Positions 35,954-42,234 of a stretch of 64,000 nucleotides of DNA are shown here, piece by piece. Within the stretch, counting starts at the first letter, position 1. Each line of letters begins with the position of its first letter. The notes beneath the pieces are model-generated. The model did not search any database, was not told the DNA's origin, and was given only the letters and a program-made list of their open reading frames with translations. The position numbers and the translations under genes are program-made. Source of the stretch: Qipengyuania mesophila (GTDB taxonomy: Bacteria; Pseudomonadota; Alphaproteobacteria; Sphingomonadales; Sphingomonadaceae); contig NZ_JAIGNU010000001.1 of assembly GCF_019711655.1 (NCBI RefSeq), forward strand, positions 1,521,501 to 1,585,500. Reading direction: 5' to 3'.

Positions 35954-36535
35954 CTAGGTTGCGGCGGCGCAGTACCGCTCTACAGTTGCCTTTGAAATCG
36001 CGAACTCGGCCATCGTCTCACGTATGGTCGCACCGTTCTCGGTGCGCCACTTACGGACCGCCGCCGGGTCTGCGGCGAGCGGCCTGCCCAGGCTCATCTT
36101 CCCTCTATGGGTCTTGCCAGTCTCGCGGATCGACTTCCGCGCAGCCGCACGGCCCGCTTCACACCGCTCTCGGATACGTTCCCGCTCCATGTCTGCGATT
36201 TGGGCGAGCACAGCGACAATAAGCTCGCCTACGCCTTTGCCGATCGGCCCCAAACCTCGCACGTTTAGCGTGATGCCCTCTTCAAGCAGGCGACGCACAG
36301 TTGACTGCACGTCCAGAGCGTCGCGGCCAAGGCGATCTAGGGCGTATACGCACAGCGTATCACCCTCACGGACATAAGACAGCAATTTGGAAAACGCGGG
36401 GCGCGATGCCGCCAAACTGGCACCGCTTACGCCCTCGTCGGCGAACTCGCGATCAAACGGCCCCGTCAACGCTTCGCGCTGGGCTTCGACGCTCTGTCCC
36501 CCGGTGGAAACCCGGTAGTATGCGATACGGCTCAT
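35954..36535 (-). CDS. Serine recombinase (resolvase/invertase family)
   Basis: 193 residues: N-terminal catalytic domain with S10 in YYRVSTGGQ, LASRPAFSKLL, VYALDRLGRDALDVQ and the long E-helix region IVAVLAQIADMERERIRERCEAGRAAA, then a C-terminal HTH (ATIRETMAEFAISKATVERYC). It resembles Pin/TnpR-type small serine recombinases. It converges with the RT gene (9-base gap). No transposase is nearby, so it may resolve multimers or act on sites such as the repeats upstream of its start. Confidence 0.92.
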   Translation of the reverse strand: MSRIAYYRVSTGGQSVEAQREALTGPFDREFADEGVSGASLAASRPAFSKLLSYVREGDTLCVYALDRLGRDALDVQSTVRRLLEEGITLNVRGLGPIGKGVGELIVAVLAQIADMERERIRERCEAGRAAARKSIRETGKTHRGKMSLGRPLAADPAAVRKWRTENGATIRETMAEFAISKATVERYCAAAT

Positions 36536-36544
36536 AGTGTCTCC

Positions 36545-36640
36545 GATGCCTCAAAAGGTACCGTAACATTATGATATTGCATCAGAATTAGCAAACCGTA
36601 TCTTTCGATGCAGGCGGCCTTGTCCGATCAAGCTGCATCA
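36545..36640. repeat. GATGC/GCATC repeat cluster upstream of the serine recombinase
   Basis: In the AT-rich 259-base region between the recombinase start and the ImmA stop, GATGC or GCATC occurs at 36545, 36579, 36607 and 36635. The strongest pair is GATGCAG (36607-36613) with CTGCATC (36633-36639), a 7-bp inverted repeat 19 bases apart. This could be a res-type site or an operator of the recombinase. The rest of the gap (36641-36794) holds nothing I can name. Confidence 0.35.
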
Positions 36641-36794
36641 AAACCTACAAGATTTGAGGTGGGTCTAAGCTCATAATTCTGGGCGGTACCGGGAGGGCAG
36701 ATAATTCGCCCTCGCCCCAAGGAGGATCATCACACTGGTGCGGGCTAGTAAGAGCCACGCGCGATTAGAATGCGATTTGCCATTGCTGAAATGG

Positions 36795-37265
36795 TCAGGT
36801 TTTAAGACCCAATCGGATGCCCATCGCCAATTCAGATACATTGAATAGGCGCGCCAACTCCGAGACGTTAGTCGTGCCACCTTCTACTGCCTCCGCAACC
36901 AACTCGCGGGGCATAAGAAGGTCCGCTGCGAAGCGATTGGCTTGCGTCTCTTGCCAGTTCGTCATGCCATCGGAGCGCAAAAGGTAGTTGTCCTCGTGCG
37001 TTTGGCCAAGGCTATCCCGGTGAAGGACGAAATGACCAAGCTCGTGGGCGGCAGTAAACCGCTGACGGACACTAGGCTCGCTCGCGTCTACGTAGCATTC
37101 AAACGTATTTCCATTGGTGCGCTGGATCATGCCAGAGACGCCATTTGGGAGGTCCACTGAATAGACCTCCAAGCCAGCCGCTCTTGCGCAACCGAGGACA
37201 TCTACGGGCGGCTCCTGCATATAAGGCTGAAAGAGCGCCAGATAGTTCGCTGGGATGCTACTCAC
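36795..37265 (-). CDS. ImmA/IrrE family metallo-endopeptidase
   Basis: Predicted intracellular zinc protease. ImmA-type proteins cleave repressors and switch mobile elements or stress genes. 156 residues: HELGH at 74-78 (FTAAHELGHFVLH) and a downstream acidic segment ETQANRFAADLLMPRELV that provides the third ligand. There is no N-terminal XRE domain, so the repressor partner, if any, is separate. It overlaps the membrane-protein gene upstream by four bases (ATGA), so the two are made together. Confidence 0.92.
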   Translation of the reverse strand: MSSIPANYLALFQPYMQEPPVDVLGCARAAGLEVYSVDLPNGVSGMIQRTNGNTFECYVDASEPSVRQRFTAAHELGHFVLHRDSLGQTHEDNYLLRSDGMTNWQETQANRFAADLLMPRELVAEAVEGGTTNVSELARLFNVSELAMGIRLGLKT

Positions 37266-37699
37266 GCCTTTTCCTCCTTCGTGGGTTTGGTTGGGAATGG
37301 CGAAGGATCACTATCCTTCCTCACTGCCTCTTCAATTCGCTTCATCAAGTGGTTCTGCCAGTTCGCCTTGACCGCCCGGTCAACTCTATCCTGCGTGAAT
37401 TGGCGAAACTCCTCACTCCCCATATAACTATCAAACCGTTCGTTCGCAATTTGTTTCACCGCGTTGAGGCAAGCGGCTCGGATGACGGACCACCCAATGA
37501 TGCCGATTACGGCAAGGGCGATCGCGAGTATTCCGAGCGTCCACATTGATATGTTGAGCAGCGTATCAATGGCAGAGAGAGCCGTATCAGAGGCACTCAA
37601 GGCCTGCTCGATATGATCCTGTTCTATCTGCGATGGCTCTTGGGTGGCCACGGCAGGCGCAGGGGATATAGGAGTAGCGGGAGTAGACGGAGCGGCCAT
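37262..37699 (-). CDS. Small membrane protein coupled to ImmA/IrrE protease
   Basis: 145 residues; a proline/alanine-rich N-terminus and a helix (EQDHIEQALSASDTALSAIDTLLNIS), one membrane segment (MWTLGILAIALAVIGIIGWSVI) and a charged cytoplasmic helix with FDSYMGSEEFRQFTQDRVDRAVKANW. No known family. Coupled synthesis with a metalloprotease suggests a two-part unit in which the membrane protein senses or is cleaved; this is inference. Codon usage is as AT-rich as the rest of the element. Confidence 0.75.
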   Translation of the reverse strand: MAAPSTPATPISPAPAVATQEPSQIEQDHIEQALSASDTALSAIDTLLNISMWTLGILAIALAVIGIIGWSVIRAACLNAVKQIANERFDSYMGSEEFRQFTQDRVDRAVKANWQNHLMKRIEEAVRKDSDPSPFPTKPTKEEKA

Positions 37700-37772
37700 G
37701 CTCGACCACTAACGCGGGAACGGCGCAAGTCAATGAACGTGCGGTTCTCTTAACTTCTTGTATTGGGGTGTT

Positions 37773-38051
37773 ATGACCAAGATTTGCGATGCGATACGAG
37801 ATCGAAAAATCATCTCGTTCTACTACAAGGGGCGAACAAGGGTCGCTGAACCGCATCTCGTGGGATACGACCGCGACGGTGATTTGACCCTTAGCGCATG
37901 GCAACTGTCTGGGGGAAGCGGGCAAGGGTTCCGCGATTTTCATATTAACATAATGTCGAACCTGACAATAATGCCGCAGAGCTTCAGTGGCGCTCGGCCC
38001 AATTATAACCCCAATGACTCTACTCTCGGGCGTATACTTTGTCGGCTGTAG
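37773..38051 (+). CDS. One-domain WYL protein
   Basis: 92 residues that look like a lone WYL domain: ICDAIRDRKIISFYYKGRTRVAEPHLVGYDRDGDLTLSAWQ, then RDFHINIMSNLTI. WYL domains bind ligands, often nucleic acids or nucleotides, and regulate defence systems. No HTH is attached. The ATG at 37773 has GGGG four bases upstream. It is divergent from the membrane/ImmA pair and lies 109 bases before the methyltransferase gene. It may control either. Confidence 0.7.
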   Translation: MTKICDAIRDRKIISFYYKGRTRVAEPHLVGYDRDGDLTLSAWQLSGGSGQGFRDFHINIMSNLTIMPQSFSGARPNYNPNDSTLGRILCRL

Positions 38052-38113
38052 GGCGCGCTGCTCCGGGCCGCTCACCTATGCGATTTTCGGGCACGGTATC
38101 CTTGGGCGTCGCG

Positions 38114-38119
38114 TTGACA
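38114..38119 (+). promoter_or_regulatory. -35 box (TTGACA) of the restriction-modification operon
   Basis: A consensus TTGACA with a weak -10 (TAAGAA, 38136-38141) at 16-base spacing. The -10 overlaps the LexA-like box at 38139-38153. Transcription would begin just before the methyltransferase start. Confidence 0.45.
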
Positions 38120-38138
38120 ACCCTCGATAGCTCATTAA

Positions 38139-38153
38139 GAACAAGTTGAGAAC
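38139..38153. promoter_or_regulatory. LexA-like box in front of the methyltransferase gene
   Basis: GAAC AAGTTGA GAAC fits the alphaproteobacterial LexA consensus GAAC-N7-GAAC exactly. It lies 7 bases before the ATG at 38161 and overlaps the probable -10 region. The motif has only 8 fixed bases, so chance occurrences in 64 kb are expected; the position is what makes this one credible. Confidence 0.5.
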
Positions 38154-38160
38154 GCACAGG

Positions 38161-39330
38161 ATGAGATTGATGCCCACGTTTTACGAGTTCTTTGCTGGTG
38201 GCGGGATGGCCCGTGCGGGGCTTGGGGGCCAATGGACTTGCCTGTTCGCGAACGACTTCTCGGAGATGAAGGCAGCTACCTACAAGGCCAACTGGGGCGA
38301 CGATCATCTTGCCGTGGGAGACATTGGCGGCCTTAGCGCAGAAAACCTGCCGGATGTTGCCGATCTCGCTTGGGCCTCGTTCCCCTGCCAAGATTTGTCC
38401 CTAGCTGGGAACTATGCGGGGATCGGAGAAGAACAGGACAATGATCGCACCCGGTCAGGCACTTTCTGGTCGTTTTGGAAGCTTATTGTCGATCTCGGAG
38501 CGCAGGGTCGTTCGCCGGACCTGATAGTCCTGGAGAATGTCTACGGTATATTGACCTCCCGGAATGGGCAGGACTTTGCTTCGGTTGGCAGTTGTCTCGC
38601 AAAGGCAGGCTACCGGTTTGGAGCGATGCTCATAGACGCCGCCCGGTTTGTACCCCAGTCACGACCGCGAGTGTTCATAGTGGCGGTGAAAAAGGGGCTT
38701 GAGATGCCTACGAGTATCCTTGCCGAAGGGCCGGAGCCTGTCTGGCATCCAAAGGCTTTGGTTCGAGCTGTTGATGGTATGGACAGCGAAGCTAAATCAT
38801 CTTGGCTTTGGCTCAAAATGCCATTGCCCAGCACGGAGGTCGAACCTCTGGAGCAGATTATTGATGGCTCGCCGGAGGGGGTGCGATGGCACTCCAAAGC
38901 TGAAACTGAAAAGCTCTTGTCGATGATGTCCTCCCGCAACCGCCTCAAGGTGGAAGAAATGAAGAAGCATGGGGCACGGATTGTCGGGACGATCTACAAG
39001 CGCACGCGACAAGGGGAGCAAAGAGCCGAACTTCGTATCGACGGGCTTGCAGGGTGTCTTCGGACCCCTGCCGGTGGTTCGTCGCGGCAGCTTATCCTTG
39101 AAGTGGTGGGGCAGCGGGTTCGGTCCCGCTTACTGTCCGCCCGCGAAACGGCGCGTCTGATGGGCTTGCCGGATACATATAAACTCCCAACATCCTATAA
39201 CGATGCTTACCACGTAACTGGTGATGGGATTGCCGTCCCCGCAGTGAGGCATTTGGCTGCGAATATTCTGGAACCCATCCTTGCACTCAATGGAACGTCC
39301 ACAGACTTCCTTGCAGTCGCGGCAGAGTAG
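38161..39330 (+). CDS. DNA (cytosine-5) methyltransferase
   Basis: Modification half of a Type II restriction-modification system. 389 residues with the C5-methyltransferase motifs in order: I FFAGGGMARAGL, IV SFPCQDLS (catalytic C76), VI LENVYG (E125), VIII QSRPRVFIVA (166-175), a target-recognition region at about 190-310, IX ARETARLMGLPDTY and X GDGIAVPAVRHLA. The start could be 38161 or 38170. The endonuclease gene follows after 4 bases. The recognition sequence cannot be read from the protein. Confidence 0.93.
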   Translation: MRLMPTFYEFFAGGGMARAGLGGQWTCLFANDFSEMKAATYKANWGDDHLAVGDIGGLSAENLPDVADLAWASFPCQDLSLAGNYAGIGEEQDNDRTRSGTFWSFWKLIVDLGAQGRSPDLIVLENVYGILTSRNGQDFASVGSCLAKAGYRFGAMLIDAARFVPQSRPRVFIVAVKKGLEMPTSILAEGPEPVWHPKALVRAVDGMDSEAKSSWLWLKMPLPSTEVEPLEQIIDGSPEGVRWHSKAETEKLLSMMSSRNRLKVEEMKKHGARIVGTIYKRTRQGEQRAELRIDGLAGCLRTPAGGSSRQLILEVVGQRVRSRLLSARETARLMGLPDTYKLPTSYNDAYHVTGDGIAVPAVRHLAANILEPILALNGTSTDFLAVAAE

Positions 39331-39334
39331 TTTG

Positions 39335-40183
39335 ATGCCCAGCCAGAGCGACGCCGAGGGTCTCTTCCCTGCGGAACCAGATGCCGATCAGGATGCGATC
39401 TCCCGAGACTTAGACGCGCGAGTACTCCTCGGCACCACAGAGGCACCGCTGGACACGGTTGAGCTTCGACGCGGACTAAGAGCTTTTTTCGATCGAAGGC
39501 TTTCGGACTGGCCTGATCTGTTTCCCGATCCGCCGATGGCAGGCGGTAGGCGACCGAAGGCCATTACATTGGGTTCGGTAAAATGGGGGGTCTACGCATT
39601 CTTCGATTACGACGATGAACCAATCTACGTTGGGCAAACCAAGGAGCGACTTTCTGGTCGGGTGTCTCGTCACCTAACGAACCAACGGACCGACGCAGTC
39701 GCTATGTCGGTTTTGGACCCATACGAGGTGAGGCGCATCAAAGTATGGCCGCTCCCTGAATATCAAGACATCGTAAAGCGGCACCAGCCAGACGCTTGGG
39801 CAGCCGCCAAGCGGCATCTGGATGGACTGGAATTGCACGTCTTTAACTTGCTCATCTCCCAGAGCAAGTTTGGCGCGATTTTGAACGAGAAGAACCCTAT
39901 TCCCGGCGAGCTACCGCATGTCCCGCCGATGATAGACGAGCCGCCGATAGTTTCAGGAACCGTCGCGGCAGAGCGTTCTCACCCCGATACTCGCATCGCT
40001 AGAAGGGCAATGATTATCTCTCGCCTTGCCCAAGTAATAGCGGAGCGCGAACTTAGGACGCCCGGCCTCCGAAGAACCTTAGCAACACAGGCCGACCGAT
40101 TGCAGTGGTTGGCCCGTGAGCGATACGTTGCCCTCGGTGGCGAAGGCATGATCGAAACCGGCGCGGATGAGGACAGTGAATAG
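39335..40183 (+). CDS. GIY-YIG restriction endonuclease (Eco29kI-like)
   Basis: Nuclease partner of the methyltransferase. 282 residues; the central domain has the GIY-YIG pattern WGVYAFFDYDDEPIYVGQT with Y87 and Y98, then R109 and H113 (LSGRVSRHL), E166 (DGLELHVF) and N184 (AILNEKNP). This is the order of catalytic residues known from Eco29kI-type enzymes. The N-terminal 50 and C-terminal 90 residues are helical and may recognise DNA or dimerise. It lies 4 bases after the methyltransferase stop with a weak ribosome site; an earlier in-frame start (39290) would overlap. Confidence 0.85.
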   Translation: MPSQSDAEGLFPAEPDADQDAISRDLDARVLLGTTEAPLDTVELRRGLRAFFDRRLSDWPDLFPDPPMAGGRRPKAITLGSVKWGVYAFFDYDDEPIYVGQTKERLSGRVSRHLTNQRTDAVAMSVLDPYEVRRIKVWPLPEYQDIVKRHQPDAWAAAKRHLDGLELHVFNLLISQSKFGAILNEKNPIPGELPHVPPMIDEPPIVSGTVAAERSHPDTRIARRAMIISRLAQVIAERELRTPGLRRTLATQADRLQWLARERYVALGGEGMIETGADEDSE

Positions 40184-40190
40184 GGCCGGT

Positions 40191-40204
40191 TGCAACCCGT
40201 TGCA
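40191..40204. repeat. TGCAAC-NN-GTTGCA palindrome, copy 2
   Basis: TGCAACCCGTTGCA starts 7 bases after the endonuclease stop and is identical to copy 1 at the RT start. It lies in the 151-base gap between the endonuclease stop and the end of the convergent phosphoesterase gene. Confidence 0.55.
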
Positions 40205-40334
40205 CTAGATCACTTTCTGCGTGTCAATCGGACCCCGCACCGAAAAACCTTCGATGTTGCCTGTCTCTGCGTTGATCTTGCAGCGGTAGCTGAACGGATC
40301 ACTACCCGATGTCTGCACAACGTCCTCGACGCCG

Positions 40335-40802
40335 TTAAGGGGTCAGAAGCTCTCGCAGAGGAACCGGGGAATAATCAATTTGCTCTACCGACACGCAACG
40401 GTAGCGTGAATCGCCGATCCGCCCAGAATGCAGATGTCCGTGAACGTTGATCATGGCTCCCCGAAGCTGGCTGGCGTGCACCGGAATGTGCGTAAGCAGC
40501 ACACCCGGCAACCATTTCGCGACAGTAATGCTGCGGAACAGACTAGACGCGATAAGCCCGCCCAGCCGGTCACAATTCCCCGCCACGAGGTGCTTCTCAC
40601 CCGATAGCTCCCGCATAATCTCGACGCTGCCGACGTGACCGACATCGCCTAGTACGTAGACTGTATCTTTGGGGTGCACGACAGCGTTCCAGCGGCAGGC
40701 GATCACCTCTTCCATCTCTCGCAGGGTAGCGAACTGCGTGCGTGTCCTAGCGCAGAGGCGATGATCTCCGAGATGGAGGTCAGCGATAACGAAAACGGTC
40801 AC
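40335..40802 (-). CDS. Calcineurin-like metallophosphoesterase
   Basis: About 155 residues from a GTG at 40802: VFVIADLHLGDHR (D-x-H), YVLGDVGHVG, LVAGNCDR (GN-C-D), LTHIPVH and NVHGHLHSG. These are the five metal-binding motifs of the calcineurin fold. Related small enzymes occur in phages and mobile elements; substrates could be nucleotides, RNA ends or phosphoproteins. The longer open frame upstream has no ribosome site and crosses the palindrome copy 3. This is the last gene before attR. Confidence 0.82.
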   Translation of the reverse strand: MTVFVIADLHLGDHRLCARTRTQFATLREMEEVIACRWNAVVHPKDTVYVLGDVGHVGSVEIMRELSGEKHLVAGNCDRLGGLIASSLFRSITVAKWLPGVLLTHIPVHASQLRGAMINVHGHLHSGRIGDSRYRCVSVEQIDYSPVPLRELLTP

Positions 40803-40813
40803 TTCGCGCTGAC

Positions 40814-40827
40814 TGCAACTGGTTGCA
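40814..40827. repeat. TGCAAC-NN-GTTGCA palindrome, copy 3
   Basis: TGCAACTGGTTGCA, 11 bases upstream of the phosphoesterase GTG, in operator position. It shares the 12 palindromic bases with copies 1 and 2. Confidence 0.5.
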
Positions 40828-40867
40828 ATTTCCAGCAGAACGCACCCCCCATTAGCAGGGTAGGCTC

Positions 40868-40885
40868 GGGGTAATTTTGGGGTAA
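40868..40885 (+). promoter_or_regulatory. Right integrase arm-site candidate
   Basis: GGGGTAATTTTGGGGTAA, identical and in the same orientation to 32652-32669. It lies 140 bases inside attR. Confidence 0.6.
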
Positions 40886-40921
40886 CCAAGTGCGGGAATG
40901 AGGGAGAAGTGTAGGTAGCAG

Positions 40922-41012
40922 CCGGTAAAAATGTGCCCATCGCTTGCCCCATTTCCGTCGCGTCTTCAGAGGCTTTTTCACGCTATGAGGATTGCTCGGT
41001 AAAAGCCGGTAA
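40922..41012 (+). repeat. Direct CGGTAA repeats next to attR
   Basis: CCGGTAA at 40922-40928, TCGGTAA at 40996-41002 and CCGGTAA at 41006-41012, all in the same orientation. They resemble the GGGGTAA units and could be further integrase or excisionase sites. No gene is supported in 40828-41025. Confidence 0.4.
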
Positions 41013-41025
41013 TCAAACGCGGGGC

Positions 41026-41083
41026 GACTTAAAATCCCCTGAGCTTTGCTCGTGCGGGTTCGAGTCCCGCCACCCGCACCAAG
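41026..41083 (+). repeat. attR: duplicated 3' part of tRNA-Leu
   Basis: 58 bases matching attL with two differences (C at 41055, G at 41069), which together turn the T-stem T-A pair of the present tRNA gene into C-G. The sequence to the left lacks the 5' half of a tRNA, so this copy is not a functional tRNA. It is probably the original host 3' end. Confidence 0.88.
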
Positions 41084-41427
41084 GCCGAACAGGGCTGCGA
41101 GACGCAGACATGGTAAGACCATGGGACCCTCGCTTCCGATTGGACCGGGGTTTTCTCTATTGTCCGGTATTGTCGAGACAGAGCAGCTTTTTACCGGATC
41201 TCGCCGGCGTTGACGGTTGTCGCCGTCTCACGCGGATCCGATCGCGTGACGAAGTTTTCAAAGCAATCGGGAAACGGGCTCGGCCAAGACACGGACACGA
41301 AAAACTATACTCTCTTTAGATTGGTATTAACACTTAGGGTGTCATTACCATACGTCGAACGCGCCCAGGCTAGATGGATGGTATTCAGCCACTGCCGGGC
41401 TGTAGGCGTTTGGAATGGTTTGAGGCG
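41084..41427. other. Gene-free host flank right of attR
   Basis: 344 bases without a supported gene. It contains an inverted repeat CCGGTA (41164-41169) / TACCGG (41192-41197) and an AT-rich stretch around 41300-41350 that probably holds the promoter of the PilZ gene. The PilZ frame is open from 41374, so its true start may lie in this stretch. Confidence 0.5.
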
Positions 41428-42054
41428 ATGGAATTCACCACTGGATTCGTCATGGATGACAACGCGACGAGCTCTGGCCCCGACCAGCGTGGCGCGCCGC
41501 GTTACACCTCTCTCATCCGCGCGGCGAAGCTGGTGTGCGGTCAGGGCGAATTCGTCTGCGTCATCCGCGACGTCTCCGCCACGGGCGTTTCCCTCCGCAC
41601 CTTTCACAAGCTGCCGACCGATTCCGCGCTCGCGCTCGAATTGCAGAATGGCGAAAGCTACGAACTCGAACTGGTGCGTTCCGAAGGCTTCGACGCCAGC
41701 TATCGTTTCGACCGGCCGATCGAGGTCGATCGGCTGATCCGCGAAAACTGGGATTTCCCCAAGCGCGGCCTGCGCCTCAACCTCATGCTGCCGCTGCTGG
41801 TTTCCTCGCTTTCGGGCAAGGCCAAAGCGGTCACGCTCAACATCTCGCAGCAGGGCGCGCGGATCGAATGCGACCATATCTTCGCGATCGGGCAACGGGT
41901 AACGATTTCGGGCGAACATCTTCCCGATATTCGCTGTGTCGTGCGTTGGCGCCGCGATGCCAATTATGGCCTGGTCTTCGAGGACACCTTCTCGCTGCGC
42001 GATTTCGCCATGGCTGCGGCCAAGGTGCAGTGCCCACTGCTGCTCCAGGGTTGA
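41428..42054 (+). CDS. PilZ-domain protein
   Basis: Likely c-di-GMP-binding or PilZ-like effector. About 208 residues with two PilZ-like halves: RGAPRYTSLIRAAKLVCGQGEFVCVIRDVSATGVSLRTF, and later LSGKAKAVTLNISQQGARIECDHIFAIGQRVTISGEHLPDIRCVVRWRRDANYGLVFED. The second half has the RW...YGLVF end of PilZ domains, while the usual RxxxR is only partly kept. The start is uncertain (41374, 41428 or 41452). A diguanylate cyclase is encoded at the other end of the window. Confidence 0.8.
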   Translation: MEFTTGFVMDDNATSSGPDQRGAPRYTSLIRAAKLVCGQGEFVCVIRDVSATGVSLRTFHKLPTDSALALELQNGESYELELVRSEGFDASYRFDRPIEVDRLIRENWDFPKRGLRLNLMLPLLVSSLSGKAKAVTLNISQQGARIECDHIFAIGQRVTISGEHLPDIRCVVRWRRDANYGLVFEDTFSLRDFAMAAAKVQCPLLLQG

Positions 42055-42234
42055 GGTAGGTGCCCGCCGTCGGGAGACGGTTCTAACGATATCCTAACCT
42101 CTATCCGTCATGCCCGCACCGTGTTCAACGGGGGAGAACATGATGGGTTGCACGCCGGAGGGCCAACTCGCCGCGGCTGTTGTCGATGCCGACGAGCAGC
42201 CGGGTCGTCTTTCACACACGAGCGGAAGCCTGGC

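Larger units (their letters stand above)
32536..41083. mobile_element. Integrative element in tRNA-Leu(TAA), about 8.5 kb, defence cargo
   Basis: Bounded by a 58-bp near-identical repeat of the tRNA-Leu 3' part (attL 32536-32593, attR 41026-41083). A tyrosine integrase is the first gene inside the left end, and an 18-bp repeat is shared just inside both ends. Base composition is clearly more AT-rich than both flanks. The cargo has no conjugation, capsid or replication genes that I can see. It holds integrase, RHH regulator, excisionase-like protein, reverse transcriptase, serine recombinase, ImmA/IrrE protease with a membrane partner, WYL protein, a Type II restriction-modification pair and a metallophosphoesterase. 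It may need a helper for transfer. Confidence 0.88.

Noticed and set aside
40190-40450. 86-codon frame after the endonuclease gene
   Set aside because: It begins on the palindrome copy 2, has no ribosome site and overlaps the phosphoesterase gene on the other strand.
32536-41083. Prophage or conjugative element
   Set aside because: No capsid, terminase, tail, lysis, relaxase or Type IV secretion genes are visible; only integration and cargo genes.
41021-41083. Second tRNA-Leu gene
   Set aside because: Only the 3' part from the anticodon loop is present; there is no D-arm or 5' acceptor strand.
32536-41083. rRNA genes, insertion sequences or transposases
   Set aside because: No transposase motif or terminal inverted repeats of IS type were found; the serine recombinase is not accompanied by a transposase.
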